Source of the DNA: an uncultured Spirochaetales bacterium
GTDB lineage: Bacteria > Spirochaetota > Spirochaetia > Sphaerochaetales > Sphaerochaetaceae
DNA: 64,000 bases
Direction: 5' to 3'
NCBI GenBank assembly: GCA_949282255.1
Contig: CASDPA010000004.1
Coordinates: forward strand, 61,932-125,931
Below, one piece after another: positions 26,645-34,156 of this stretch (position 1 is the stretch's first letter; each line of letters begins with the position of its first letter). The notes below the pieces were generated by a model. It had not been told where the DNA came from, ran no database searches, and saw only the letters and a program-made list of their open reading frames with translations. A program made the translations under genes and the position numbers.

Positions 26645-27349
26645 TTAACTCCTTGCCTCAGATTCGGTCTTCTTCTTTACGATTGTTCCGACCGTATCAT
26701 CCTCAGCCTTGGCACGGTTATAGATCTCACCATTGAAGACCCATACCTTGATACCAATGGCTCCGAAGCTGGTGTTGGCCGTGGCGAAGCCGTAATCGAT
26801 ATCCGAACGGAGAGTGTGGAGAGGAACTCTTCCTTCCTTCATCCATTCGGTTCTGGCAACTTCCACTCCACCAAGACGTCCTGAACACCTTACCTTGATT
26901 CCCTGCGCTCCACCTGCCATAGCTCTGCTGATGGCGTTCTTCATTGCACGGCGGAAAGCACCCCTGTTCTCAAGCTGCCTTGCGATATTCTGGGCGATAA
27001 GCTGTGCATTGCACTCACTCTTCTTGATTTCCTTGATCTTGATCTGGATATTCTTATCAGTGAGCTTCTGCATGCTCTGAGCGATTTTCTCGACATTCGC
27101 ACCCTTTGCACCGATGATGATTCCAGGGCGTGCAGTTGCGATTACGAGAGTGATGCGCTGCGGCTTGCGGATGATTTCCACATCAGCGATCTCCGCACCC
27201 TGTACGAGCGGAGAAGCAAGAAGAGCCTTTCTGAGGACCAGATCCTCATGAAGGGTATCTGCATATTCCTTGCGATCTACATACCACTTGGACTTCCAAG
27301 TCTTGTTTACACCAAGCCTAAGTCCTATCGGATTAACTTTCTGGCCCAT
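26645..27349 (-). CDS. rpsC: 30S ribosomal protein S3
   Basis: S3 is at the mRNA entry channel. The 234 residues contain the KH domain with GxxG ([16 protein letters not shown]) and the C-terminal domain with [28 protein letters not shown]. The C-terminal tail is short and ends [10 protein letters not shown]. The start overlaps the rplV stop by one nt. Confidence 0.98.
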   Translation of the reverse strand: MGQKVNPIGLRLGVNKTWKSKWYVDRKEYADTLHEDLVLRKALLASPLVQGAEIADVEIIRKPQRITLVIATARPGIIIGAKGANVEKIAQSMQKLTDKNIQIKIKEIKKSECNAQLIAQNIARQLENRGAFRRAMKNAISRAMAGGAQGIKVRCSGRLGGVEVARTEWMKEGRVPLHTLRSDIDYGFATANTSFGAIGIKVWVFNGEIYNRAKAEDDTVGTIVKKKTESEARS

Positions 27350-27705
27350 TATTTACCTACCTTCTCGTCTACAATGACAGTGATGTGAGACATTCTCTTA
27401 AGAAGGATGTCACGCTTTCCATGGGAGCGTGCCCAAACCCTCTTCAGCCTCGGCCCATCGTCAACATAGATAGCGGAAACGAAGAGAGAGTCTTCGTCAA
27501 GCTTCCTGTTCTGGCTAAGAGCGTTTGCTCCAGCGGACTTCAAAACTTTGGCAATAAGACGTGCGCCCTTCTGAGGCATTGCTTCAAGAATAGCTTCTGC
27601 CTGAGGGTAGCTCTTGCCTCTTACGAGATCTGCAACCGGGCGTACCTTCGAAGGAGAAACCAACAAATACTTGGCAATTGCTTTATAACCTTTAGTTTCC
27701 ATCAT
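27349..27705 (-). CDS. rplV: 50S ribosomal protein L22
   Basis: L22 lines the exit tunnel and includes the macrolide-related hairpin. The 118 residues have YLLVSPSKVRPVADLVRGKSYPQAEAIL and DDGPRLKRVWARSHGKRDILLKRMSHITVIV. Two adjacent ATG codons (27705, 27702) are equally possible. Confidence 0.97.
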   Translation of the reverse strand: MMETKGYKAIAKYLLVSPSKVRPVADLVRGKSYPQAEAILEAMPQKGARLIAKVLKSAGANALSQNRKLDEDSLFVSAIYVDDGPRLKRVWARSHGKRDILLKRMSHITVIVDEKVGK

Positions 27706-27715
27706 AAATACCTAC

Positions 27716-27988
27716 TTATTTACCCTTCTTGTCAGATGCATGACCGCGGAAAATGCGGGTAGGAGCAAACTCACCGAGCTTGTGACCTACCAGGTTTTCA
27801 GTAACGTATACTGGAACCCAGGTCTTGCCATTGTAAACGGAGATGGTATATCCGACCATTTCCGGGATGATCGTAGAGCTACGAGAGTAGGTCTTGATCA
27901 TCTGCTTCTGACCAGTCTTGTTTGATTCTTCAATCCTCTTATTGAGCTTTGCTTCAACAAAAGGACCTTTCTTAATTGACCTTGACAC
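27716..27988 (-). CDS. rpsS: 30S ribosomal protein S19
   Basis: 90 residues starting [19 protein letters not shown]. They contain [43 protein letters not shown] in pattern. It contacts the 50S subunit via bridge B1. It follows rplB by 9 nt. Confidence 0.98.
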   Translation of the reverse strand: MSRSIKKGPFVEAKLNKRIEESNKTGQKQMIKTYSRSSTIIPEMVGYTISVYNGKTWVPVYVTENLVGHKLGEFAPTRIFRGHASDKKGK

Positions 27989-27997
27989 TTTCTACTC

Positions 27998-28822
27998 CTA
28001 CTTGCGCTTCTTAACAATGAACTTGTTGGAAGGATTCTTCTTGGAACGAGTCTTGGCTCCCTTGGTCGGTTTGCCCCAAGGAGTAACCGGATGACGTCCT
28101 GCAGCTGTCTTTCCTTCACCACCACCATGCGGGTGATCGACCGGGTTCATGACAACACCCCTTACCTTCGGCCTGCGGCCAAGGTGTCTGGAAGCACCTG
28201 CTTTGCCCAAGGATACGTTCATATGGTCTTCGTTTCCGAGCTCGCCGATTGTTGCATAGCATTCGCCGAAAACCATCCTCATCTCTCCCGAGGGGAGGCG
28301 GAGGGTGACGTAGTCCCCTTCCTTAGCGATAACGGTCGCACCAAGACCGGCAGCCCTTACCAGCTGTCCACCGCGTCCAAGGGTGAGTTCGACATTGTGC
28401 ACGGTAAGACCAAGGGGAATGTTCTTGAGAGGAAGAGCGTTACCTACAGCAAGAGGAGCGGAAGGTCCGCTGAGGATCTGTGCCCCGACTGTAAGTCCCT
28501 TCGGTGCGATGATATAGCGCTTTTCACCGTCGGCGTAGAAGATAAGTGCGATGTTTGCACTTCTGTTAGGATCATACTCGATGGTCTTAACGATTCCAGG
28601 TACGCCATATTTGTTGCGCTTGAAGTCGATGATTCTGTATGCTCTCTTGTGTCCACCGCCACGGCGCCTTACGCTGATGCGTCCGAATGTATCGCGGCCT
28701 GCGGTGTCAACGAGCCTTTTTGTCAAAGACTTTTCCGGCTTCTGTGCTGTAACTTCACTTCTGACCAAAACAGTCTTCTGGCGGAGACCAGGAGTATTTG
28801 GTTTGAATGATTTAAGTGCCAT
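27998..28822 (-). CDS. rplB: 50S ribosomal protein L2
   Basis: L2 is needed for subunit joining and peptidyl transferase function. The 274 residues have [20 protein letters not shown], the [21 protein letters not shown] region, and the C-terminal [20 protein letters not shown] with the conserved His, then [12 protein letters not shown]. Full length. Confidence 0.98.
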   Translation of the reverse strand: MALKSFKPNTPGLRQKTVLVRSEVTAQKPEKSLTKRLVDTAGRDTFGRISVRRRGGGHKRAYRIIDFKRNKYGVPGIVKTIEYDPNRSANIALIFYADGEKRYIIAPKGLTVGAQILSGPSAPLAVGNALPLKNIPLGLTVHNVELTLGRGGQLVRAAGLGATVIAKEGDYVTLRLPSGEMRMVFGECYATIGELGNEDHMNVSLGKAGASRHLGRRPKVRGVVMNPVDHPHGGGEGKTAAGRHPVTPWGKPTKGAKTRSKKNPSNKFIVKKRK

Positions 28823-28836
28823 ATTCCCTATTCTCC

Positions 28837-29139
28837 TTATACACCTTCAATGGCTGAGATGCTTTCACCCTTAGCCAATGTAACAATCGCCTTCTTCCAG
28901 GATGACCTGTAGCCCTTGATATAACCACCCTTTCCCCTGGAGAACTTCGGTTTTCCACCGACGTTCATAACATTGCAAGAAATGCAATTCACTCCGAAAA
29001 GCTCTTTGCAAGCCTGCATGATTTCAAACTTGTTGGCCTTCGGGTCCACACGGAACGTATACTTTTTGCAGTCGCTCTCGCGTGCGATATTCGATTTCTC
29101 GCTCAAAATCGGTTCAATAATTACCTGATCTGCTCTCAT
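28837..29139 (-). CDS. rplW: 50S ribosomal protein L23
   Basis: 100 residues. It starts [17 protein letters not shown], then [24 protein letters not shown] and [21 protein letters not shown]23 forms the main docking site for trigger factor, SRP and SecY at the exit tunnel. Confidence 0.97.
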   Translation of the reverse strand: MRADQVIIEPILSEKSNIARESDCKKYTFRVDPKANKFEIMQACKELFGVNCISCNVMNVGGKPKFSRGKGGYIKGYRSSWKKAIVTLAKGESISAIEGV

Positions 29140-29150
29140 TTCCGTACCCC

Positions 29151-29780
29151 TTAGTTCTCACCATAGAAATCATTAAGGTTCTTGGCTGCAGACTCAAGTA
29201 CGAGAATCTTTCTTCCGTAAAGGAGTTCTTTTGCCGAGAGCTTGTCGTATGCAAGCACGTGAAGATAAGGAATGTTCCTTGCAGCACGGCGGAGCATAGC
29301 GTCATCGTCCTTCATGATGATCACGGTGCGCTGATCTTGAGTATTGAAAGCCTTCATAATCAGGGCGATATCCTTGGTCTTGCCGTTCTCGCTTGTGAAG
29401 TCCTCGACAATCTGGAGTCTTCCCTCTTCAACACCCAAGGAAAGGAGGCTCTTGAGCGCAAGGCGCTTTACCTTCTTGGGAAGCGAGTAGCTGTAATCAC
29501 GGGGTTTCGGCCCGAAGATAGTACCACCGCCAACGGCGATAGGTGATTTCTTATCACCTCTTCTGGCATTACCAGTTCCCTTCTGCTTATAAGGCTTGGT
29601 ATTGCTGTAATTGACCTCAGCACGGGTCTTTGTACAAGCAGTTCCAACTCTTCTGTTGGCTGCTTCGTTTCTTATTGCATGGTAGATTGCACCCGTAGAA
29701 ACTTCGATGCCGAACACGTTCTCATTGAGATTTACGGTGCGCAACTCCTTACCTGTAGTAGAAAATACTTTCTGTTCCAT
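29151..29780 (-). CDS. rplD: 50S ribosomal protein L4
   Basis: L4 has a tunnel-lining loop and, in E. coli, represses the S10 operon. The 209 residues include YKQKGTGNARRGDKKSPIAVGGGTIFGPKPRDYSYSLP in pattern (the extended loop) and the globular domain ending LESAAKNLNDFYGEN. No E. coli-type S10 leader is evident before rpsJ. Confidence 0.97.
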   Translation of the reverse strand: MEQKVFSTTGKELRTVNLNENVFGIEVSTGAIYHAIRNEAANRRVGTACTKTRAEVNYSNTKPYKQKGTGNARRGDKKSPIAVGGGTIFGPKPRDYSYSLPKKVKRLALKSLLSLGVEEGRLQIVEDFTSENGKTKDIALIMKAFNTQDQRTVIIMKDDDAMLRRAARNIPYLHVLAYDKLSAKELLYGRKILVLESAAKNLNDFYGEN

Positions 29781-29792
29781 ATCCTAACTCCA

Positions 29793-30413
29793 CTACTTCT
29801 TAATCGCTTTCTTTACGATCACAGTGCTCTGAGTTGGGCCTGGAATCGCGCCCTTAACCATGAGGACCTGCATCTCGCTGTCTACAGCAACGACCTTGAG
29901 GTTCTGAACTGTAACCTTCTCGTTGCCCATATGGCCAGCCATTCTGTGACCCTTGAATGTGCGTGACGGGGTTGAACTCATTGCGGTACCACCAAGATCT
30001 CTGTGGAACTTGGAACCGTGGGTAGCCCTACCACCACCGAAGCCATAGCGCTTCATACCACCTTGGAAGCCCTTGCCCTTGCTTGTACCTGTGATATCAA
30101 CAAAAGCGACATCCTTGAAAAGGTCCACGCCGAGTTTGTCTCCAACGTTCACGTCCGAATCAAAATCCCTCATTTCCATAACGACGGACTTCGGATCACA
30201 GATTTCCTTGAACTGTCCAGCGTATGGCTTGGTGATCTGACTTTTCTTCTTGTCGCCGGTTGCCAGTACTGCAGCAGAATAGCCATTCTTCTCATCAGTC
30301 CTGTTTGCGATGACGACGTTATCTTCAATTTTAATAACAGTCACAGGGGTAAGTCTGCCTTTTTCGTCAAACACCTGTGTCATTCCAACTTTTTTGCCGA
30401 TAAGCCCTAACAT
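29793..30413 (-). CDS. rplC: 50S ribosomal protein L3
   Basis: 206 residues. It starts MLGLIGKKVGMTQVFDEKGR and has VDITGTSKGKGFQGGMKRYGFGGGRATHGSKFHRDLGG in pattern, the loop that reaches the peptidyl transferase centre, and RTFKGHRMAGHMGNEKVTVQNLKV. Full length. Confidence 0.98.
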   Translation of the reverse strand: MLGLIGKKVGMTQVFDEKGRLTPVTVIKIEDNVVIANRTDEKNGYSAAVLATGDKKKSQITKPYAGQFKEICDPKSVVMEMRDFDSDVNVGDKLGVDLFKDVAFVDITGTSKGKGFQGGMKRYGFGGGRATHGSKFHRDLGGTAMSSTPSRTFKGHRMAGHMGNEKVTVQNLKVVAVDSEMQVLMVKGAIPGPTQSTVIVKKAIKK

Positions 30414-30428
30414 CTCTTACCTCAACTA

Positions 30429-30737
30429 TTACTGTCTAATTTCTACATCCACACCAGCTGGGAGTTCAAGTTTCATAAGGGCTTCCACAACCTTCTGAGT
30501 CGGGTCCAATATGTCAATCAATCTCTTGTGTGTTCTCATTTCGAACTGCTCGCGAGCCTTCTTGTTAACGTGAGGGGATCTCAAGACAGTATACTTATTG
30601 ATACGAGTCGGAAGTGGTACGGGACCGGATACTTTGGCTCCCGCCTTAACAACAGTCTGAACAATCGCCTTTGAGCTCTGTTCGACCAATTCTGTTTCAA
30701 AACCTGTTAATTTGACTCGAATTCTCTCGTTTGCCAT
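30429..30737 (-). CDS. rpsJ: 30S ribosomal protein S10 (NusE)
   Basis: 102 residues with [61 protein letters not shown] in pattern, and [11 protein letters not shown] at the end. S10 also acts in antitermination with NusB and NusG. It follows tuf after a gap of 71 nt with a hairpin. Confidence 0.98.
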   Translation of the reverse strand: MANERIRVKLTGFETELVEQSSKAIVQTVVKAGAKVSGPVPLPTRINKYTVLRSPHVNKKAREQFEMRTHKRLIDILDPTQKVVEALMKLELPAGVDVEIRQ

Positions 30738-30768
30738 TTTAAAAAATCTCCAAAAATCAAAATAACGG

Positions 30769-30787
30769 GCCGGGGCTCATGCCCCAG
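30769..30787 (-). other. GC-rich hairpin between tuf and rpsJ
   Basis: CTGGGGC-ATGA-GCCCCGG on the minus strand, 22 nt after tuf, followed by CCCGTTATTTTG with no continuous T-run. It could partly end transcription or mark RNA cleavage, keeping tuf mRNA more abundant than the ribosomal genes behind it. Confidence 0.5.
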
Positions 30788-30808
30788 CACACGTTTTTAG
30801 GACTTCAC

Positions 30809-31999
30809 TCAGTCCTGAATCTCGGTTACCTGGCCGGAAGCGACAGTGCGTCCACCCTCGCGGATAGCGAAGCGGAGACCCTTGTCCATTGCAACCGGGT
30901 GGATCAATTCGACGATGATGTCGGTGTGATCGCCAGGCATTACCATTTCCTTGCCAGCCGGGAGGTGGCAGGTACCGGTGATATCAGTGGTTCTGAAGTA
31001 GAACTGAGGCCTGTATCCGTCAAAGAACGGGGAGTGCCTTCCGCCTTCTTCCTTGCTGAGAACGTAAACAGTTCCGACGAACTTTGCGTGCGGGGTGATT
31101 GAGTTCGGCTTTGCAAGAACCTGTCCGCGGACAACTTCCTTCTTATCAACACCTCTGAGAAGAGCACCGATGTTATCTCCAGCCTGACCTTCGTCAAGGA
31201 GCTTGTTGAACATCTCAACGCCGGTAACAACAGTGTTCTTTGTTTCGCGGATTCCAACGATGGAAACAGGATCGTTAACATGGATTACACCACGCTCTAC
31301 CCTACCAGTAACAACGGTTCCACGTCCGCTGATGGAGAAGATGTCCTCGATCGGCATGAGGAACGGCTGATCGACAGCACGCGCCGGAAGCGGAATGTAG
31401 CTGTCCATTGCATCAAGAAGCTCGTCGATGCACTTGGTTGCTTCAGGATCGTCGGGCTTGGTCATGGCAAGATATGCGCTTCCCTTGATGACAGGAGCGT
31501 TGGCGCCGTCAAAACCATACTCGGTGAGAAGATCTCTCATTTCCTCTTCAACCAATTCGATGAGATCGGGATCATCGACCTGGTCGCACTTGTTGATGAA
31601 TACGATGATTGCAGGTACACCTACCTGTCTTGCGAGAAGGATGTGCTCCTTTGTCTGAGCCATAGCACCGTCAGTAGCGGCAACTACGATTACAGCACCG
31701 TCCATCTGAGCAGCACCAGTGATCATGTTCTTGATGTAGTCTGCGTGGCCCGGGCAGTCGACGTGTGCATAGTGCCTGTTCTTGGACTGATACTCAACGT
31801 GACGGGTGTTGATTGTGATTCCTCTTTCCTTCTCTTCCGGTGCATTGTCGATTGCATCATAAGCAAGAGCCTTGTCACCGAAAAGCTTTGCACAGTGCAT
31901 GGTGATAGCAGCTGTGAGAGTGGTCTTACCATGGTCTACGTGACCGATAGTACCAACGTTTACATGAGGCTTCGTTCTTTCGAATTTTTCCTTAGCCAT
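30809..31999 (-). CDS. tuf: Elongation factor Tu
   Basis: Delivers aminoacyl-tRNA to the ribosome. The 396 residues show [13 protein letters not shown] (P-loop), [12 protein letters not shown] (switch I), [12 protein letters not shown] (switch II), NKCDQVDD (G4, with Cys in the middle position as is usual for EF-Tu), and domains 2 and 3. I chose the ATG at 31999 ([12 protein letters not shown]), with GGAGG upstream. fusA, which often precedes tuf, is absent. It leads the ribosomal unit and has its own promoter. Confidence 0.98.
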   Translation of the reverse strand: MAKEKFERTKPHVNVGTIGHVDHGKTTLTAAITMHCAKLFGDKALAYDAIDNAPEEKERGITINTRHVEYQSKNRHYAHVDCPGHADYIKNMITGAAQMDGAVIVVAATDGAMAQTKEHILLARQVGVPAIIVFINKCDQVDDPDLIELVEEEMRDLLTEYGFDGANAPVIKGSAYLAMTKPDDPEATKCIDELLDAMDSYIPLPARAVDQPFLMPIEDIFSISGRGTVVTGRVERGVIHVNDPVSIVGIRETKNTVVTGVEMFNKLLDEGQAGDNIGALLRGVDKKEVVRGQVLAKPNSITPHAKFVGTVYVLSKEEGGRHSPFFDGYRPQFYFRTTDITGTCHLPAGKEMVMPGDHTDIIVELIHPVAMDKGLRFAIREGGRTVASGQVTEIQD

Positions 32000-32257
32000 C
32001 AGTTTCCTCCTTGTGACCTGAATGTCACAAATCAAAATATCTCATAAAGGCTCAAGCCTTTACCGGTTTCAAGAGAATCAACTGATTGCCTAAGGTTTAG
32101 GTGTAGTTGGGGGTTTCCAGAGGTCGGCAGGGACAGAGCCTGACGACATACGCATACAGATTAAAAAAAACCTACGTTCTGGAACCACCTGATAGCCCCT
32201 AAAGGCAACCGGTTTGGCTCTCCGTCCAACCAATGGGCACACCCATGGCCAGACACC
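32000..32257 (-). promoter_or_regulatory. Structured 258-nt tuf leader with long hairpin and T8 run
   Basis: From the predicted start near 32257, the RNA forms a 13-bp hairpin (32224-32254; stem GUCUGGCCAUGGG with CCCAUUGGUUGGAC, one bulge). A run of eight U follows at 32163-32170 but without a strong stem directly before it. Further hairpins: GUCGUCAGG / CCUGCCGAC (about 32116-32140), CCUAA-ACC-UUAGG, UAAAGGCU / AGCCUUUA (32045-32062), and TTGTGAC / GTCACAA beside the Shine-Dalgarno GGAGG. The first 95 nt could also be a separate small RNA. No known RNA family was recognised. Confidence 0.5.
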
Positions 32258-32263
32258 TTGACT

Positions 32264-32292
32264 ATGCTAAAAGATATTTAAAGTATTGTCAA
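32264..32292 (-). promoter_or_regulatory. Strong promoter of the tuf-S10-spc-alpha unit
   Basis: TTGACA (32287-32292), 17-nt spacer, TAGCAT (32264-32269), minus strand. It is the best consensus promoter in this part of the window. Confidence 0.7.
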
Positions 32293-32446
32293 CATGTTTT
32301 AAGAAAAAGATTTATAGGGAACAAACAGTGCATCAAACCAATCCAAATAAGCGGCAAAACATATATTATAAATGTTTAAAGCAAAAACAGAACGGATCGG
32401 ATCATAAAAAAAGAAGGACTTTTCAATAAAAAAACAAATCAATCCC

Positions 32447-32475
32447 TTGTAAAAAACACGAACCGATAGTACATT
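32447..32475 (+). promoter_or_regulatory. Promoter of the TSCPD gene, predicted start on the ATG
   Basis: TTGTAA (32447-32452), 17-nt spacer, TACATT (32470-32475). Seven nt further is the ATG at 32483. No Shine-Dalgarno motif is visible. The plus-strand sequence between 32300 and 32440 otherwise shows nothing but A/T-rich runs. Confidence 0.4.
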
Positions 32476-32482
32476 CCCTGTC

Positions 32483-32746
32483 ATGAGAGAATTTGAATAC
32501 AGCACGAACGGCACCTGCTCCCGACTGATAACATTCGACATCGATGGGGAGATGAGGGTGCACAACATACATTTTATCGGAGGCTGCAACGGAAACCTCA
32601 AAGGTATCGGCGCCCTATGCGAAGGACAGAGAGTTGAAGACATCATATGCCGGCTGAAAGGGATAAGATGCGGCCTAAAGGATACAAGCTGTCCCGATCA
32701 GCTTGCCAATGCATTGGAAAAAGCGCTCGAACAATGCGGAAAATAA
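32483..32746 (+). CDS. TSCPD-domain protein
   Basis: 87 residues of the small TIGR03905-type TSCPD family: EYSTNGTCSRLITFDI, then FIGGCNGNLKGIGALCEGQRVEDIICRLKGIRCG and TSCPDQLANALEKAL. The four Cys at GTCS, GGCN, IRCG and TSCPD suggest metal binding. A similar domain ends class II ribonucleotide reductases and other proteins, where its role is unclear. Stand-alone forms are common in anaerobes. It lies between the tuf and str units on the opposite strand. Confidence 0.88.
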   Translation: MREFEYSTNGTCSRLITFDIDGEMRVHNIHFIGGCNGNLKGIGALCEGQRVEDIICRLKGIRCGLKDTSCPDQLANALEKALEQCGK

Positions 32747-32747
32747 A

Positions 32748-33092
32748 TCAGGAGTTTATTCCGTTTTCCGTCAGGTAAGCCACAAAATCGTTATATATGG
32801 CGATATCGGCAGAAATATCGCCATCTGCAAAAAGTACGCCGGAGGCATTGCTCAGCCTTATCAGCTCAAGCATATCGTATCCTGCTACGCTCTCTTCATC
32901 CATCTTTTTCAAAGCCTCCTCAAGCAGGCTTTTCTTAAAAGCTCCGTTTTCGTGTGAAAGCTCCCAAAGCACAAGATTGTTTATTGAGGAGGACCGTTCG
33001 AAATACGATCTCACCACATCCTCGGGATCCGATACGAACCTCGAGGCATAGGACAAAAGCGAATAGTAATTGTCATAATCCGGTATAAGCAT
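32748..33092 (-). CDS. Hypothetical 114-residue protein
   Basis: No family recognised. The sequence is acidic and mostly helical, without membrane segment, signal peptide or cysteine. Its frame has an ordinary composition (DYDNYYSLLSYASRF; SAGYDMLELIRL-like stretch, LSNASGVLFADGDISADIAIYNDFVAYL). It starts 30 nt past the terminator of the rpsG unit, has no Shine-Dalgarno motif, and ends one nt from the TSCPD stop. A real gene is likely but not certain. Confidence 0.6.
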   Translation of the reverse strand: MLIPDYDNYYSLLSYASRFVSDPEDVVRSYFERSSSINNLVLWELSHENGAFKKSLLEEALKKMDEESVAGYDMLELIRLSNASGVLFADGDISADIAIYNDFVAYLTENGINS

Positions 33093-33121
33093 GGATAAAT
33101 GATAAAAGAAATCAAATCAAA

Positions 33122-33147
33122 GAAAAAGGCCTCCCATTGGGAGACCT
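33122..33147 (-). terminator. Terminator of the rif/str unit (after rpsG)
   Basis: AGGTCTCCC / GGGAGGCCT, 9 bp with one G-T pair and a 3-nt loop, followed by TTTTTC on the minus strand. Confidence 0.85.
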
Positions 33148-33167
33148 CTTCATATTTAGTCCTGCAA

Positions 33168-33638
33168 TTAGAACCTGAAGTGGCTGAAAGCCTTGTTTGC
33201 ATCTGCCATGCGGTGGGTATCTTCCTTCTTCTTGAAAGCGGAACCCGTGCTGTTGTATGCATCGATAAGCTCGTCAGCAAGCTTGTCGGACATGCTCTTG
33301 CCGTTTCTTGAGCGTGCTGCGTTGATCAGCCATCTCATAGCAAGTGCCTCACGCCTGTCTTCCTTGATTTCAACAGGAACCTGATAGGTGGCACCGCCAA
33401 CCCTGCGGCTCTTAACCTCGACAACAGGCTTTACATTATCGACAGCCTTGAGGAATACATCGAGAGCCTTCTCTCCGGACTTCTCCTCAATCTTCTGCAT
33501 TGCGGTATAAAGGATCTTTGTGGAGATGCTTTTCTTACCGTCCTTCATCATCCTGTTGATGAACTTTGCCACTACACCATTGGAATAAATCGCATCCGGT
33601 GCGATGGTCCTTACAGGAGTTTTTGAATCTCTAGACAT
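33168..33638 (-). CDS. rpsG: 30S ribosomal protein S7
   Basis: S7 organises the 30S head and the E-site. The 156 residues have [67 protein letters not shown] in pattern, and [18 protein letters not shown]. Last gene before the terminator; fusA and tuf, usual followers, are not co-transcribed here. Confidence 0.98.
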   Translation of the reverse strand: MSRDSKTPVRTIAPDAIYSNGVVAKFINRMMKDGKKSISTKILYTAMQKIEEKSGEKALDVFLKAVDNVKPVVEVKSRRVGGATYQVPVEIKEDRREALAMRWLINAARSRNGKSMSDKLADELIDAYNSTGSAFKKKEDTHRMADANKAFSHFRF

Positions 33639-33656
33639 CTTTTCCTTCCCTCCTTA

Positions 33657-34031
33657 TCAGGCCTTTGGCTTCTTAGCACCGTACTTGGAGCGGCTTCTCT
33701 TTCTGTCATTGACACCGAGAGTATCCTTGCTTCCGCGGATGATGTGGTAACGCACACCCGGGAGGTCCTTGACCCTTCCGCCCCTGATGAGGACGACCGA
33801 GTGTTCCTGAAGGTTATGTCCGATACCAGGAATATAAGCTGTGACCTCTATTCCGTTGGAAAGCCTGACCCTGGCTACCTTTCTGAGAGCTGAGTTCGGC
33901 TTCTTCGGGGTTACTGTCATAACCCTGGTGCAAACACCTCTTTTCTGAGGGCATCCCTCGAGAGCCGGCGACTTGGTCTTGCTCTTCGTGCTGGTCCTGC
34001 CCTTTCTTATAAGCTGATTAATAGTAGGCAT
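33657..34031 (-). CDS. rpsL: 30S ribosomal protein S12
   Basis: S12 guards decoding accuracy. The 124 residues start [12 protein letters not shown] and keep [21 protein letters not shown], with the Lys that when altered gives streptomycin resistance unchanged, and [20 protein letters not shown]. It follows rpoC after 125 nt that include a hairpin. Confidence 0.98.
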   Translation of the reverse strand: MPTINQLIRKGRTSTKSKTKSPALEGCPQKRGVCTRVMTVTPKKPNSALRKVARVRLSNGIEVTAYIPGIGHNLQEHSVVLIRGGRVKDLPGVRYHIIRGSKDTLGVNDRKRSRSKYGAKKPKA

Positions 34032-34083
34032 CTTACGATACGCTCCTTGTTTTGTCCTTCCCCCTCACAAAGGAAAGGTTTTT

Positions 34084-34103
34084 CGGCGCACAGGCGCCGA
34101 ATA
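34084..34103 (-). other. Hairpin between rpoC and rpsL
   Basis: TTCGGCGC / GCGCCGAA with a 4-nt loop, 8 bp, in the 125-nt rpoC-rpsL gap. It is followed by A-rich sequence on the minus strand, so it is not an intrinsic terminator. Probably an RNA processing site. Confidence 0.55.
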
Positions 34104-34156
34104 TATCCTGAAACCCTGGTCAGCATGAGAGCTGTACCATGAGGCGCGCGACAGCG

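Noticed and set aside
32163..32257. SRP RNA, 6S RNA or tmRNA in the tuf leader
   Set aside because: The SRP loop GGAAGCAGC, the tmRNA tag and acceptor arms and the 6S bubble pattern are all missing.
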